DNA of 64,000 nucleotides from NCBI RefSeq assembly GCF_002860255.1, contig NZ_PGVE01000012.1:1-64000 (forward strand). The letters are read 5' to 3'. A program made the translations under genes and the position numbers. Origin of the DNA: Neobacillus cucumis (GTDB lineage: Bacteria > Bacillota > Bacilli > Bacillales > Cytobacillaceae). Shown here in pieces: positions 32,133-41,095 of the stretch (within the stretch, counting starts at the first letter, position 1; each line of letters starts with the position of its first letter). Under the pieces are notes generated by a model, which saw only the letters and a program-made list of their open reading frames with translations, searched no databases and was not told the DNA's origin.

Positions 32133-33491
32133 ATGTATCATCAAATGACGGTGATCGTTACTATATTTTCATTTATACTCACAATGGTTATGATCTTTAT
32201 CCGTCCCAAAAATATGAACGAAGCTATACCATCCTCCATAGGTGCTGTGCTTGTTTTTTTAAGCGGCAGTGTATCAATGGGGGACTTGCTTGACATCAGT
32301 TCAAAGGTAACTGGGGCTGCAATTACCATTATAGCTACTATCGTAATGGCAATTGTACTTGAGAGCATTGGCTTTTTCAGCTGGACCGCTGCTTTAATGC
32401 TTAAAATATCAAAGGGTTCTGGTTACCGATTATATTGGAATACCTTACTGTTATGCTTTTTAATGACATTATTCTTTAACAATGATGGGAGTATCCTGAT
32501 TACCACACCTATCCTCATTTTGATTTTAAACAATTTAAAGTTAAAGAACTCACAAAAAATCCCATTTCTCTTAAGCGGTGCTTTAATTGCTACTGCTTCA
32601 AGTGCCCCCATTGGTGTAAGTAATATTGTAAATCTTATTGCTTTGAAAATAATTGGAATGGATCTATATCTTCAAACAGAAATGATGTTTGTTCCTGGAG
32701 TCCTCGGTCTATTGTTTTTATCCTATTTGCTGTTCCTCGTTTTTAAAAATAATATCCCAAACCAAATACGCTTCCATTCATACACCATTCCATTGCAAAA
32801 AAACCGTCCATTTCACCCCTTGCAACAAAATGCAGAGAGCCTGTTTGACCAACAAAAGAAACTCATGATAAAAATGCTCATCTTTGTTTTCATCGTACGA
32901 ATTAGCCTTTTTGTCGCATCTTTTATCGGGATATCTGTATCCTTGGTGGCTGTATGCGGTTCAGTGCTCTTATTGATTTGGAGATGGGTTTATCTAAAAG
33001 TAAATCCAAAAGACGTAGTTAAAAAAATTCCATGGCACATTTTAATCTTTGCCTTTAGCATGTACGTCATCATTTTTGGATTAAACAATATAGGATTAAC
33101 GGCTTATTTAATAGAAAATCTAAAACCTCTTGTAAATGACAGCTTATTCCATGCCAGTTTAACCATGGGTACCATTACGGCATTTTTAGCAAATATTTTT
33201 AACAATCACCCAGCCTTAATGGTTTCTACATTGGCGTTAACCGAAATGGGACTAGATCCTCTTTTAATGAAGACAGTTTATTTAGCAAATATCATTGGAA
33301 GTGACATTGGGTCGTTAATATTACCGATTGGAACCCTTGCAACACTAATATGGCTGCATATATTAAAGAAAAGCAAAATTAAAATTACCTGGATGGAGTA
33401 TATAAAGGTAACATTAATCGTTATCCCGCCAACGTTAGTTTTCACTTTAATCAGTTTATACCTCTGGCTATTACTCTTTTTTGTAAATTAA
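32133..33491 (+). CDS. ArsB/NhaD-family permease
   Basis: A 452-residue membrane protein with about eleven spans of the ion-transporter superfamily, similar to ArsB arsenite pumps and B. subtilis YdfA. Characteristic segments are NNDGSILITTPILI (near residue 113), ASSAPIGVSNIVNLIA, and the second-half counterpart NIFNNHPALMVSTLAL with NIIGSDIGSLILPIGTLATLIW. These paired loops form the substrate site of the family. No arsR or arsC is adjacent, so the ion is uncertain. The ribosome binding site GGGAG is about 13 bases from ATG 32133, longer than usual. Confidence 0.8.
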   Translation: MYHQMTVIVTIFSFILTMVMIFIRPKNMNEAIPSSIGAVLVFLSGSVSMGDLLDISSKVTGAAITIIATIVMAIVLESIGFFSWTAALMLKISKGSGYRLYWNTLLLCFLMTLFFNNDGSILITTPILILILNNLKLKNSQKIPFLLSGALIATASSAPIGVSNIVNLIALKIIGMDLYLQTEMMFVPGVLGLLFLSYLLFLVFKNNIPNQIRFHSYTIPLQKNRPFHPLQQNAESLFDQQKKLMIKMLIFVFIVRISLFVASFIGISVSLVAVCGSVLLLIWRWVYLKVNPKDVVKKIPWHILIFAFSMYVIIFGLNNIGLTAYLIENLKPLVNDSLFHASLTMGTITAFLANIFNNHPALMVSTLALTEMGLDPLLMKTVYLANIIGSDIGSLILPIGTLATLIWLHILKKSKIKITWMEYIKVTLIVIPPTLVFTLISLYLWLLLFFVN

Positions 33492-33546
33492 TGATATTCA
33501 ATTACGTTTGACAAAGTTTGATAAATTCAGATTCGCTTTTGACTTT

Positions 33547-33573
33547 AAGTGTAGAAAACACTAACACTTTTTT
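33547..33573 (+). terminator. Probable terminator of the permease gene
   Basis: AAGTGT and ACACTT stem followed by six T. Confidence 0.55.
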
Positions 33574-33636
33574 CTTTAATGAATACTTATTAAATGGAAT
33601 AATATTTAGTTCGGCTTAAAAGGATGTGAAGGGGAT

Positions 33637-35142
33637 GTGGCAAACTTCCCAATAAACCAACATGAATTTCCACAACGGATACAAAGTATCTATAATCAGA
33701 TCATTCAAGCCAGTAATCATTTACTGGAACACCACGATTTGCAGGAAGATGCCTTGATGTGTCGTGACAATTTGCTAGCATATTTAGCATTAAGAGAACA
33801 AAACTTTCTTGGAATACAGCAACAATTGCAGGATAGGGGTCTTGCGAATTTAAAACAATCACATACTCACATTTTATATACATTGGAAAAAATCCTATCC
33901 CACTTAAATGCAACCCCACTATCCCAAGATACTTTAATGGTTCCAACACCAGCCATTTCAAAAGAAATCTTATCAAATCGCACGGGAGATTTGTTTGGAC
34001 ATGAACACACCAATCAAACTGCATTAATGGTAACCATTGATTCAAAAATTTTGAGCAATTCAACCCAGATGGAGGAACTTTTATTAAATGGGATGAATGT
34101 TGCTAGGATTAATTGCGCTCATGATGATGAAGAATTATGGCAGCAATTAATTGATTTTCTGAAGGAAACGGAAGAAAAGCTAAAGTTGGAAGGTAAGTAT
34201 CCTCAAAAAAAGACATGCAAAATTTATATGGATCTAGCTGGCCCTAAGGTGCGTATTGGTACACTTCCAGCTGAACCCATCATGGTTATAAAAGGGGATT
34301 CATTACGATTATATTTAAACCCTGATATGCCAGGACATTCCTTAATGGACGATATCCCCGCTGGTGTCCCAGTAACCCTTGAAAAGGCCTTTCGAAATGT
34401 ACGTTTGGGTGATTCGATTTTTATTGAGGATGGAAAAATCCATGGAGTGGTAACAGATATTACCTATGAATATATAGAAATTGAAATTCTTTCACCTGCG
34501 GCAAAACAGCTGCGGATAAAAGAAGGGAAGGGATTAAATTTACCTGATTCCCTTCTTAGCTTAAATCTCCCAGCTCTAACTGAAAAGGACTTGGCGGACT
34601 TACCGTTTATTACCAAAAACGCTGATATTGTAGGGATTTCCTTTGTCCATTCCCCACTGGATTTAAAAAAATTACGTACTGAATTAGAAATACTTAATCG
34701 ACCCGATATAGGAGTGGTTGCTAAAATTGAAACAAAAGATGCGGTCCACAATCTTGCAAGAATCCTATTAGAAGGTTTCCATTTTAAAAGATTCGGAATT
34801 ATGCTTGCAAGAGGAGACTTAGCCGTTGAGGTTGGGCCTGAAAACTTATCCTTTGTGCAGGATGAAATTTTAACTATTTGTGCGGCGGCCTATACGCCAG
34901 TCATATGGGCAACAGGAGTTTTAGAGAAGCTTACCAAAAAAGGCATACCATCAAGAGCGGAATTAACCGATGCGGTTTATGGGACACGTGCCAATTGTAT
35001 CATGCTTAATAAAGGCGGTTATCTCGTTGATGCCTTGAAAATGTTAAGTAAATTAATAAATGTCAGCGAAGCAGAGACACTACCACAGAAAAAGCAAAGG
35101 CCCCTTACCAGTCAATATGGGATTTTCGACACTCCTATTTAA
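33637..35142 (+). CDS. Noncanonical pyruvate kinase-like protein
   Basis: A 501-residue protein whose residues about 130-480 are a pyruvate-kinase barrel with inserted B domain: GMNVARINCAHDD, MDLAGPKVRIG, VVAKIET (phosphate-transfer Lys and metal Glu), MLARGDLAVEVG (metal Asp) and WATGVLEKLTKKGIPSRAE. The metal and Lys residues remain, but the NFSH serine of the K+ site is changed (NCAH). The C-terminal regulatory domain is missing and a ~130-residue helical N-terminal extension is added. It starts with GTG 33637. It may be a pyruvate kinase variant or a related phosphotransferase. Convergent with dsdA. Confidence 0.75.
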   Translation: MANFPINQHEFPQRIQSIYNQIIQASNHLLEHHDLQEDALMCRDNLLAYLALREQNFLGIQQQLQDRGLANLKQSHTHILYTLEKILSHLNATPLSQDTLMVPTPAISKEILSNRTGDLFGHEHTNQTALMVTIDSKILSNSTQMEELLLNGMNVARINCAHDDEELWQQLIDFLKETEEKLKLEGKYPQKKTCKIYMDLAGPKVRIGTLPAEPIMVIKGDSLRLYLNPDMPGHSLMDDIPAGVPVTLEKAFRNVRLGDSIFIEDGKIHGVVTDITYEYIEIEILSPAAKQLRIKEGKGLNLPDSLLSLNLPALTEKDLADLPFITKNADIVGISFVHSPLDLKKLRTELEILNRPDIGVVAKIETKDAVHNLARILLEGFHFKRFGIMLARGDLAVEVGPENLSFVQDEILTICAAAYTPVIWATGVLEKLTKKGIPSRAELTDAVYGTRANCIMLNKGGYLVDALKMLSKLINVSEAETLPQKKQRPLTSQYGIFDTPI

Positions 35143-35165
35143 GGAAGTTAATAAGGAAACGTACT

Positions 35166-35194
35166 AATGGCGTGTTACTTTAACACGCCATTTT
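35166..35194. terminator. Bidirectional terminator
   Basis: ATGGCGTGTTA and TAACACGCCAT form a perfect 11-bp stem between the convergent pyruvate-kinase-like and dsdA genes. Confidence 0.85.
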
Positions 35195-35197
35195 CAT

Positions 35198-36538
35198 TTA
35201 ACTATTTTTTAGGAACCCTTTTTTATAATACATTTCCATGATATCGTCTGGAACCATACTGCCCCCCGTTGCCCAAATAACATGGGTAGTTTTTTTCTCA
35301 TTTAAGTCATTTTTTTGTAAAAATTTATTCCCTTTTTGCCAAAGTTTAACTGGACCGATCATTCCAGCTAAGGCAGAAGGTTCTAATTTTATATTCTCTG
35401 AATCAACCAAATCCTTTAAAAGCTTAAATAATTCCTCATCTTTAACTGTATAAGCCCCACTTAAAAGAGGCGCCATGATCCTGCCAACAAATCCAGATGG
35501 TCTTCCAACAGCAAGCCCATCGGCAACAGTGACATTATCAATCCCTATATCTTGTACGGAAATCTTTTCATGTAAACCTGTCATTAATCCGAGTAACATA
35601 CAGGGGGAATGTGAGGGTTCCGCGAAAAAGCAGTGAACATCATCGTGAAAAATTTGCTTTAAACCAAACGTAACTCCCCCAGGAGCTCCGCCCACCCCGC
35701 ATGTAAGATAGACAAACAATGGATGATTTTCATCCACTTTTATTCCCAATTCCTCCAATTGCCTCTTTAACCTTAATGCAGCGACAGCGTATCCAAGAAA
35801 TAAATGTCGAGAGTTCTCATCATCAACAAAATAACAATGTGGATCTTTTTCAGCCTGAATTCGGCCTTCCTCAACTGCTTTACTATAATCCGCTTCATAT
35901 TCAATTACCTGGACACCTATACTTCTAAGCAAAGCCTTTTTCCATTGTTTTGCATCTGCAGACATATGAACAGTGACTTTAAAACCTAATTTGGCACTAA
36001 TAATACCGATACTTAAACCTAAATTACCGGTAGATCCAACAGCAATAGAGTATTGAGAAAAGAATCGTCGAAATTTTTCAGTGTCTAATATAGAATAGTC
36101 GTCGTCTTTGGTTAAAAGCTGTTGTTCTAGGACTAAATCTTCTGCATGCTTAAGGATCTCATAAATACCGCCTCTAGCTTTGATTGAACCGGAAATAGGC
36201 AGGTGGCTGTCACATTTCAACCATAAATCTCCTGAAAAAAGCTGCCCGTACCCGTCCGTTAATTTTTGTTTCATTGCAGAAATTTCTATCAATTTGGATT
36301 CAATCATTCCATTTGCTGCTTGCGTTTCAGGAAAGACCCGAGCTATGTAGGGAGCAAAGCGTTTCAATCGTTTCTCTGCATCCTTAATATCCTCAAGAGT
36401 TAGAGGAGCTGTTCTTAGAGCCTTTTGAGTCTTTTGGAGACTAGGATTAATCCAAAAAACTTCGTCATATAATTTCATCTTTTCTAATAGTCCGAGGGTT
36501 TGCGCATCAAGCAAACTTTCAATCTTAAATGGGTTCAC
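35198..36538 (-). CDS. dsdA: D-serine ammonia-lyase
   Basis: A 446-residue PLP enzyme that degrades D-serine to pyruvate and ammonia. [20 protein letters not shown] contains the Schiff-base lysine; [15 protein letters not shown] and [18 protein letters not shown] are the substrate and phosphate loops. Length matches the family. It starts with GTG 36538 behind GGAGGGA. It detoxifies D-serine, which is present during cell-wall turnover. Transcribed alone; no dsdC or dsdX is nearby. Confidence 0.93.
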   Translation of the reverse strand: MNPFKIESLLDAQTLGLLEKMKLYDEVFWINPSLQKTQKALRTAPLTLEDIKDAEKRLKRFAPYIARVFPETQAANGMIESKLIEISAMKQKLTDGYGQLFSGDLWLKCDSHLPISGSIKARGGIYEILKHAEDLVLEQQLLTKDDDYSILDTEKFRRFFSQYSIAVGSTGNLGLSIGIISAKLGFKVTVHMSADAKQWKKALLRSIGVQVIEYEADYSKAVEEGRIQAEKDPHCYFVDDENSRHLFLGYAVAALRLKRQLEELGIKVDENHPLFVYLTCGVGGAPGGVTFGLKQIFHDDVHCFFAEPSHSPCMLLGLMTGLHEKISVQDIGIDNVTVADGLAVGRPSGFVGRIMAPLLSGAYTVKDEELFKLLKDLVDSENIKLEPSALAGMIGPVKLWQKGNKFLQKNDLNEKKTTHVIWATGGSMVPDDIMEMYYKKGFLKNS

Positions 36539-36743
36539 GTGTGTCCCTCCAAAGAATTTTTGTTAGTTATAGTTTAACATTCATCGGTTGATGGATGAAT
36601 GGATTTATGGGTTATAAAAGTTATACGCGAACATTTTCAAAAAAGTATGAACAATCAACAATACTTGGATTTTAGTGTAAGTACAGGTAAAATTAAAGGT
36701 ATGATATTTTTACTATTAAATTATGAAGATTGGGGCAAGACCA

Positions 36744-37484
36744 ATGATTGCAAAAACAGAAGAGGATTTTAACGGTTTAAAAGAAATCGGCAGAATCGTG
36801 GCATCTATAAGAGAGGAACTAGTCAAAAGAGCTGTACCAGGTGTTACCACTAAAGAACTGGACGAAATCGCTGCTCAGCTTTTTGAAAAAGAGGGAGCCG
36901 TTTCCGCTCCTAAGGGGGAGTACGATTTTCCAGGCTTTACTTGTATTAGTGTGAATGAAGAAGTTGCTCACGGAATTCCTAGTGATCGTGTGATCCAGGA
37001 AGGGGACTTAGTGAATATCGATGTTTCTGGTTCCAAAAATGGATATTTTGCTGATACCGGTGTTTCCATTGTTGTAGGAAAGGGGGAAGAAATCCTTACA
37101 AAAATTTGTGAGGTTGCAAAGGAAGCCTTTGAAGCAGGGCTAAAGAAGGCAAAACCTGGTTCTAGAATCTCAGGAATGGGCAAAGTTGTTCACCAAGTTG
37201 CTAGGCAGCATGGATTAACGGTGATTAAAAACCTTACAGGTCACGGGATCGGCCGGACCATTCACGAAGAACCTGAATATATCTATAATTACAATGAAAC
37301 CTCTGACCATGGGTTGTTAAAAGAAGGGATGGTCATTGCCTTTGAACCGTTTGTCTCAACATTAGATGAGGAAGTATACGAACTTGAAGATGGCTGGACA
37401 TTTGTCACCGAACAAAGCTTTGTTGCACAATATGAACATACCTTAATCGTTACAAAAGACGGCCCAATTATTTTAACCAAATAA
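36744..37484 (+). CDS. map: Methionine aminopeptidase, type I
   Basis: A 246-residue enzyme that removes N-terminal Met from new proteins. Metal ligands of the pita-bread fold are seen in order: Asp (NIDVSGS), Asp (FADTGVS), His (LTGHGIGRTIHEEP), Glu (IAFEPFVS) and Glu (EDGWTFVTEQSF...YEHT). It resembles the second Bacillus enzyme YflG rather than the map in the ribosomal operon. ATG 36744 gives the family N-terminus (MIAKTEEDFNGLKEIG); the in-frame ATG at 36723 has no ribosome binding site, and that of 36744 is weak. Confidence 0.93.
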   Translation: MIAKTEEDFNGLKEIGRIVASIREELVKRAVPGVTTKELDEIAAQLFEKEGAVSAPKGEYDFPGFTCISVNEEVAHGIPSDRVIQEGDLVNIDVSGSKNGYFADTGVSIVVGKGEEILTKICEVAKEAFEAGLKKAKPGSRISGMGKVVHQVARQHGLTVIKNLTGHGIGRTIHEEPEYIYNYNETSDHGLLKEGMVIAFEPFVSTLDEEVYELEDGWTFVTEQSFVAQYEHTLIVTKDGPIILTK

Positions 37485-37514
37485 TACATTGCCACCCAAT
37501 TGGGTATCAATAAA

Positions 37515-37546
37515 GGTGAAGGGGGATAACTGCCTCTTCACTTTTT
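37515..37546 (+). terminator. Terminator of map
   Basis: GTGAAG-GG pairs with CC-CTTCAC, followed by TTTTTT. Confidence 0.7.
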
Positions 37547-37547
37547 T

Positions 37548-37595
37548 ATTGACTAATTTTAATGAATCGATTACTATTATCTCATATTCAAGATA
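37548..37595 (+). promoter_or_regulatory. Promoter and MhqR-type operator
   Basis: TTGACT (37548-37553), an 18-bp spacer and TACTAT (37572-37577) are followed at once by TATCTCATATTCAAGATA (37578-37595). That palindrome agrees with the MhqR operator TATCTCGAATTCGAGATA at 15 of 18 positions. MhqR would block the start site until quinones inactivate it. No mhqR gene is in the window. Confidence 0.65.
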
Positions 37596-37686
37596 TTTTA
37601 TTTCGAATTAATGGGTAGAGAATTCCATTAGAATAATACTATTGTTATTACCGTATTTAATTATGTAGTTTGAAAGGAGAATATAG

Positions 37687-38295
37687 ATGAAACACATTTT
37701 TCAAAAGGGGAAAACACCTGCAAAACCAACTTTGCTTTTACTCCATGGTACAGGGGGAAATGAATTAGATTTACTGCCATTAGCAGGAATGATTGATGAT
37801 GAAGCATCCGTACTAAGTGTACGTGGGAATGTATTAGAGAATGGCATGCCCCGCTTTTTCCGAAGATTAGCAGAAGGAGTTTTTGATGAAGAGGATCTTG
37901 TGCTCCGAACTAACGAACTGAACCAGTTTCTCGATGAGGCATCACAAAAATATGAATTTGACCGCGACAATATTATTGCAATCGGGTACTCTAATGGGGC
38001 AAATATTGCTGCTAGCTTATTATTTCATTATAAAAACGCTTTAAAGGGCGCAATCCTTCATCATCCTATGGTGCCTAGAAAAGGAATCGAACTGCCTGAT
38101 TTAACAGGAAAAAGCGTCTTTATAGCCGCAGGTACGAATGATCCAATTTGTTCACCATTAGAATCAAAAGAATTACAATCTTTACTTCAACAAGCGAACG
38201 CATCTGCAGAACTTCACTGGGAAAACCGAGGACATCAATTAACCAGAGAAGAGGTAGAAGCAGCTGCCCAGTGGTATAAGGAAATAGTCGGTTAA
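37687..38295 (+). CDS. mhqD: Carboxylesterase/phospholipase-type hydrolase, MhqD-like
   Basis: A 202-residue alpha/beta hydrolase close to B. subtilis MhqD. LLLLHGTGGNELDLLPL is the oxyanion strand. AIGYSNGANIAASLL carries the nucleophile Ser in GYSNG. FIAAGTNDPICSP has the acid and NRGHQLTREE the His. In B. subtilis it belongs to the MhqR regulon induced by quinones and diamide. It is cotranscribed with the following dioxygenase (14-base gap) behind an MhqR-type operator, which supports the same role here. Confidence 0.85.
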   Translation: MKHIFQKGKTPAKPTLLLLHGTGGNELDLLPLAGMIDDEASVLSVRGNVLENGMPRFFRRLAEGVFDEEDLVLRTNELNQFLDEASQKYEFDRDNIIAIGYSNGANIAASLLFHYKNALKGAILHHPMVPRKGIELPDLTGKSVFIAAGTNDPICSPLESKELQSLLQQANASAELHWENRGHQLTREEVEAAAQWYKEIVG

Positions 38296-38309
38296 GGGAG
38301 GGTTTTTAA

Positions 38310-39278
38310 ATGGAATTATTAGGATTACATCATGTATCTATCTTGACAGGCAAAGCTGAGAAAAATTATGAATTCTTCACCAAAATTTTGGGAATGAGAT
38401 TAGTTAAAAAAACCGTTAATCAAGATAATACAGAGTCCTATCATCTTTTCTATGCGGATGCTGAGGGAAACCCCGGAACAGAAGTAACATTTTTTGATAT
38501 CCCCGGACTAGGCCATTCATACAGGGGAACAACAGATATTTCAACGGTTTCTTTAAGGGTTAAAACAACGGATTCACTCTTCTTTTGGGAAAAGCGGTTT
38601 GAACAGTTTGGAATCAATTACGATCCTATTCAGAAAAGAGCTGGGCGTGATACCTTAGCCTTTCGTGACTTTGAAGGAACTCGTTTAATTCTAACTGCTG
38701 ATAACGGGGAAAGTGGTGTCAAAGCAGGTATTCCTTGGAAACGCGAGGACATACCTCTTGAACATTCGATTATTGGATTAGGTCCTGTGACACTTACTGT
38801 CAGTATCGCAGAACCAACGATCGGCATTCTAACAGAAGTAATGGGATTTCGATATGTAGGTTCCTATCCTTCTCTCGAAGGAGATCACCCAGATATTCAG
38901 GTTTATGCAACAGGTGAAGGTGGAAGTGGAGCGGAAGTCCATATCGAGCCAAGACCTGATTTGCCTCGTGCGCGGATTGGACGTGGCGGCGTCCATCATG
39001 TGGCCTTCCGTGTACCAAATGAGGAGGAGTACAATCAATGGGCCCAGCGGTTAAAGCAATATCGGATCGCTAGCTCAGGTAAGGTAGAAAGATATTATTT
39101 TAAAGCGTTATATTTTAGAGAGCCAAATGGTATTCTCTTTGAACTTTCAACAGATACTCCAGGTTTCGCGATGGATGAACCAATGGAAACAATGGGGCAA
39201 AAACTGGCGCTGCCTCCATTTTTAGAACCAAAACGAAGCGAGATTGAAGCAAGGTTACGACCATTAGAATTAATTTAA
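38310..39278 (+). CDS. mhqE: Ring-cleaving (VOC) dioxygenase, MhqE/MhqO-like
   Basis: A 322-residue protein with two vicinal-oxygen-chelate halves. LLGLHHVSILTG (metal His) opens the first, and GRGGVHHVAFRVPNEEE (metal His) with LYFREPNGILFELSTDTPG (metal Glu) forms the second. It resembles the B. subtilis MhqA/MhqE/MhqO enzymes, which act on quinone or hydroquinone rings. Second gene of the mhqD-mhqE pair; the equivalent B. subtilis pair is yodD-yodE. Which paralogue it is cannot be settled by eye, so the symbol is tentative. Confidence 0.85.
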   Translation: MELLGLHHVSILTGKAEKNYEFFTKILGMRLVKKTVNQDNTESYHLFYADAEGNPGTEVTFFDIPGLGHSYRGTTDISTVSLRVKTTDSLFFWEKRFEQFGINYDPIQKRAGRDTLAFRDFEGTRLILTADNGESGVKAGIPWKREDIPLEHSIIGLGPVTLTVSIAEPTIGILTEVMGFRYVGSYPSLEGDHPDIQVYATGEGGSGAEVHIEPRPDLPRARIGRGGVHHVAFRVPNEEEYNQWAQRLKQYRIASSGKVERYYFKALYFREPNGILFELSTDTPGFAMDEPMETMGQKLALPPFLEPKRSEIEARLRPLELI

Positions 39279-39296
39279 TTTGGTTTATATCTTAAA

Positions 39297-39328
39297 AACA
39301 GATGATTAAAATTCATCTGTTTTTTTGT
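39297..39328 (+). terminator. Terminator of the mhq operon
   Basis: AAACAGATG and CATCTGTTT stem with T run. Confidence 0.85.
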
Positions 39329-39376
39329 ATTAATTGGTTAAATTAACTAAGACTAAACCAAAAGGGGTGAAGTTAT

Positions 39377-40453
39377 ATGAAATGTCCGCAATGTGTCTAC
39401 ACAAATCCAGATGGAGTGAAATTCTGTTTAAGCTGCGGTGAAAAGTTTGTCAAAAACAACACACAAGAAGACGATAACAGCCTTTTTTATGAGTTTGCCC
39501 ATTATGTGGATATGGTTCCGAGGGTTGAGCGCTCCATTGAACCCAAATTTCAAAACATCTTTTCTCGTGTTTTCAAAAATCACAGTGAGCTAGAAGCTGA
39601 GCGACTTTTCATCGTTGGAACGGCACTTACCACACCCAAAATTACAGAAGTAAAAGAAACATGGCCTAAACCTTGGCTTTTTGCAAGGGTGTTTATCTTT
39701 GCACTTCTTGCTTTCACAGGTTTGTACATAGGCGTTGACTATTTTAAGAATGTAAACTTTATACCTGGCCTTATCATTGTTGGTGCCTTTGCTGTTCCGT
39801 TGACAACGTTAATATTCTTCTGGGAAATGAACGCTCCGCAAAATATTGCCTTTTATCGAATTATTTATATCGTGTTTATTGGCGGAATCCTTTCCATGTT
39901 AGTAGCCTTAGTGTTTTTCAATATTTTAAGGCATAATATCAACCCCATTACGATCGGGATTGTTGAAGAGCTCGCCAAAGCTATAACTGTTATCACTTTC
40001 GTTCGTTACCGTAAATACAGGTATATTCTAAATGGACTTCTTATAGGAGCTGCTGTCGGAGCAGGGTTTGCAGCTTTTGAAACAGCGGGTTATGCATTAA
40101 GAGCACTGATGTCAGGCGATGCCCAAAATTTATATATAACCATTCTATGGCGCGGTGTTTTAGCTCCGGGAGGCCATGTCGCCTGGGCTGCTTTAACAGG
40201 GGCAGCATTCTGCAGGGTCCAAGGGGACCAACCATTTAGAATCGGCATGTTAGTGAAATTCAAATTCCTGCGCGTTTTTATGCTGGTAATTTTGATGCAT
40301 GCTCTATGGGATACTCCGATACTCGGAATGTTTCCGTTAGGACAGATCTTCTTGACGATTTCTTCATGGGTAGTCGTTTTCCTGCTGATTCGTGCCGGAC
40401 TTAAAGAAATTGGCAATAAGAAATTATTTGCCAATTATGGACCAAGTAATTAA
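39377..40453 (+). CDS. PrsW-family intramembrane protease with N-terminal zinc ribbon
   Basis: A 358-residue protein. Residues 1-25 (MKCPQCVYTNPDGVKFCLSCGEK) form a zinc ribbon with CPxC and CxxCG. After a soluble linker, about eight membrane spans follow from residue 105. The protease motifs are IVEELAKA (EE), AAFETAGY (Glu), PGGHVAWAA (His) and LMHALWDTP (His). B. subtilis PrsW cuts the anti-sigma factor RsiW but lacks such a ribbon. Substrate here unknown; no sigma or anti-sigma gene is adjacent. AGGGGTG precedes the start. Confidence 0.8.
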   Translation: MKCPQCVYTNPDGVKFCLSCGEKFVKNNTQEDDNSLFYEFAHYVDMVPRVERSIEPKFQNIFSRVFKNHSELEAERLFIVGTALTTPKITEVKETWPKPWLFARVFIFALLAFTGLYIGVDYFKNVNFIPGLIIVGAFAVPLTTLIFFWEMNAPQNIAFYRIIYIVFIGGILSMLVALVFFNILRHNINPITIGIVEELAKAITVITFVRYRKYRYILNGLLIGAAVGAGFAAFETAGYALRALMSGDAQNLYITILWRGVLAPGGHVAWAALTGAAFCRVQGDQPFRIGMLVKFKFLRVFMLVILMHALWDTPILGMFPLGQIFLTISSWVVVFLLIRAGLKEIGNKKLFANYGPSN

Positions 40454-40545
40454 TACAAGCAATGGATGGGGGCTATTATCGTTGTGGTGTCCATTTTATT
40501 GGTTGAATATCTGAAGCTGCATTTTAACATTTTGAAAACTAATAA

Positions 40546-40586
40546 AAAAAAGTCTCCGATGAAATTTCAACATACACCGGAGGCTT
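40546..40586 (-). terminator. Terminator of the GMC-DUF1259 operon
   Basis: On the minus strand GCCTCCG and CGGAGACT pair across a long loop, followed by eight T. Confidence 0.65.
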
Positions 40587-40593
40587 GTCCTAT

Positions 40594-41088
40594 CTAAAAT
40601 AAACCTGCTTCTCTTGCTGCTTCAATACTATTTCTAGCAAATTCAAATGGATCGCCAACATTTTCCCAATGCATGTACATTAAGCGTGGCTCATCAAATA
40701 GCCAATGGTTGTGGACAGCAGTAACGGTTATACCTCTTCTTCTTAAAGCAGAAAGAAACGGATTAATTTCTCTTTGAAGGATAACTGTCTCACCAAGGTT
40801 AAGAGTTCTTCCATTTCTATTATTTTCAAAGGAAAGGGCAAATGGCAGGGAAAGTGGAGAACGAGTGCGACGGTTTAATATAGTAGCTTTAATATTGCGA
40901 AGGCGTTGGACAACGCAAACAGGCGTCGCAACCACAACCATTCCACCAATAATATCTGCAAGTTCCTGGCATGTTGTTGCATTCACACCAGCCACATTTC
41001 CGCTTGAAGTATTTGTATTACTTCTAGTCATGTTCATCATAGTTCCCATTACATTCGAATCGGATTCGTTATTATCCCCAAAATCCAT
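40594..41088 (-). CDS. DUF1259 (LppY/LpqO-like) protein
   Basis: A 164-residue protein with the DUF1259 core: ELADIIGGMVVVATPVCVV, LNLGETVILQREINPFLSALRRRGITVTAVHNHWLFDEPRLMYMHWENVGDP. The N-terminal 35 residues are Asn/Ser/Met-rich and disordered. No signal peptide, unlike the lipoprotein LppY. The start is uncertain: ATG 41088 lies 7 bases after the GMC stop but lacks a good site, and TTG 41118 or 41130 inside the GMC gene are alternatives. The tight arrangement indicates translational coupling with the GMC oxidoreductase. Confidence 0.75.
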   Translation of the reverse strand: MDFGDNNESDSNVMGTMMNMTRSNTNTSSGNVAGVNATTCQELADIIGGMVVVATPVCVVQRLRNIKATILNRRTRSPLSLPFALSFENNRNGRTLNLGETVILQREINPFLSALRRRGITVTAVHNHWLFDEPRLMYMHWENVGDPFEFARNSIEAAREAGLF

Positions 41089-41095
41089 TTGATCG

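Noticed and set aside
37493..37506. ACCCAATTGGGT palindrome after map
   Set aside because: Short palindrome without further context; the terminator just downstream explains the region better.
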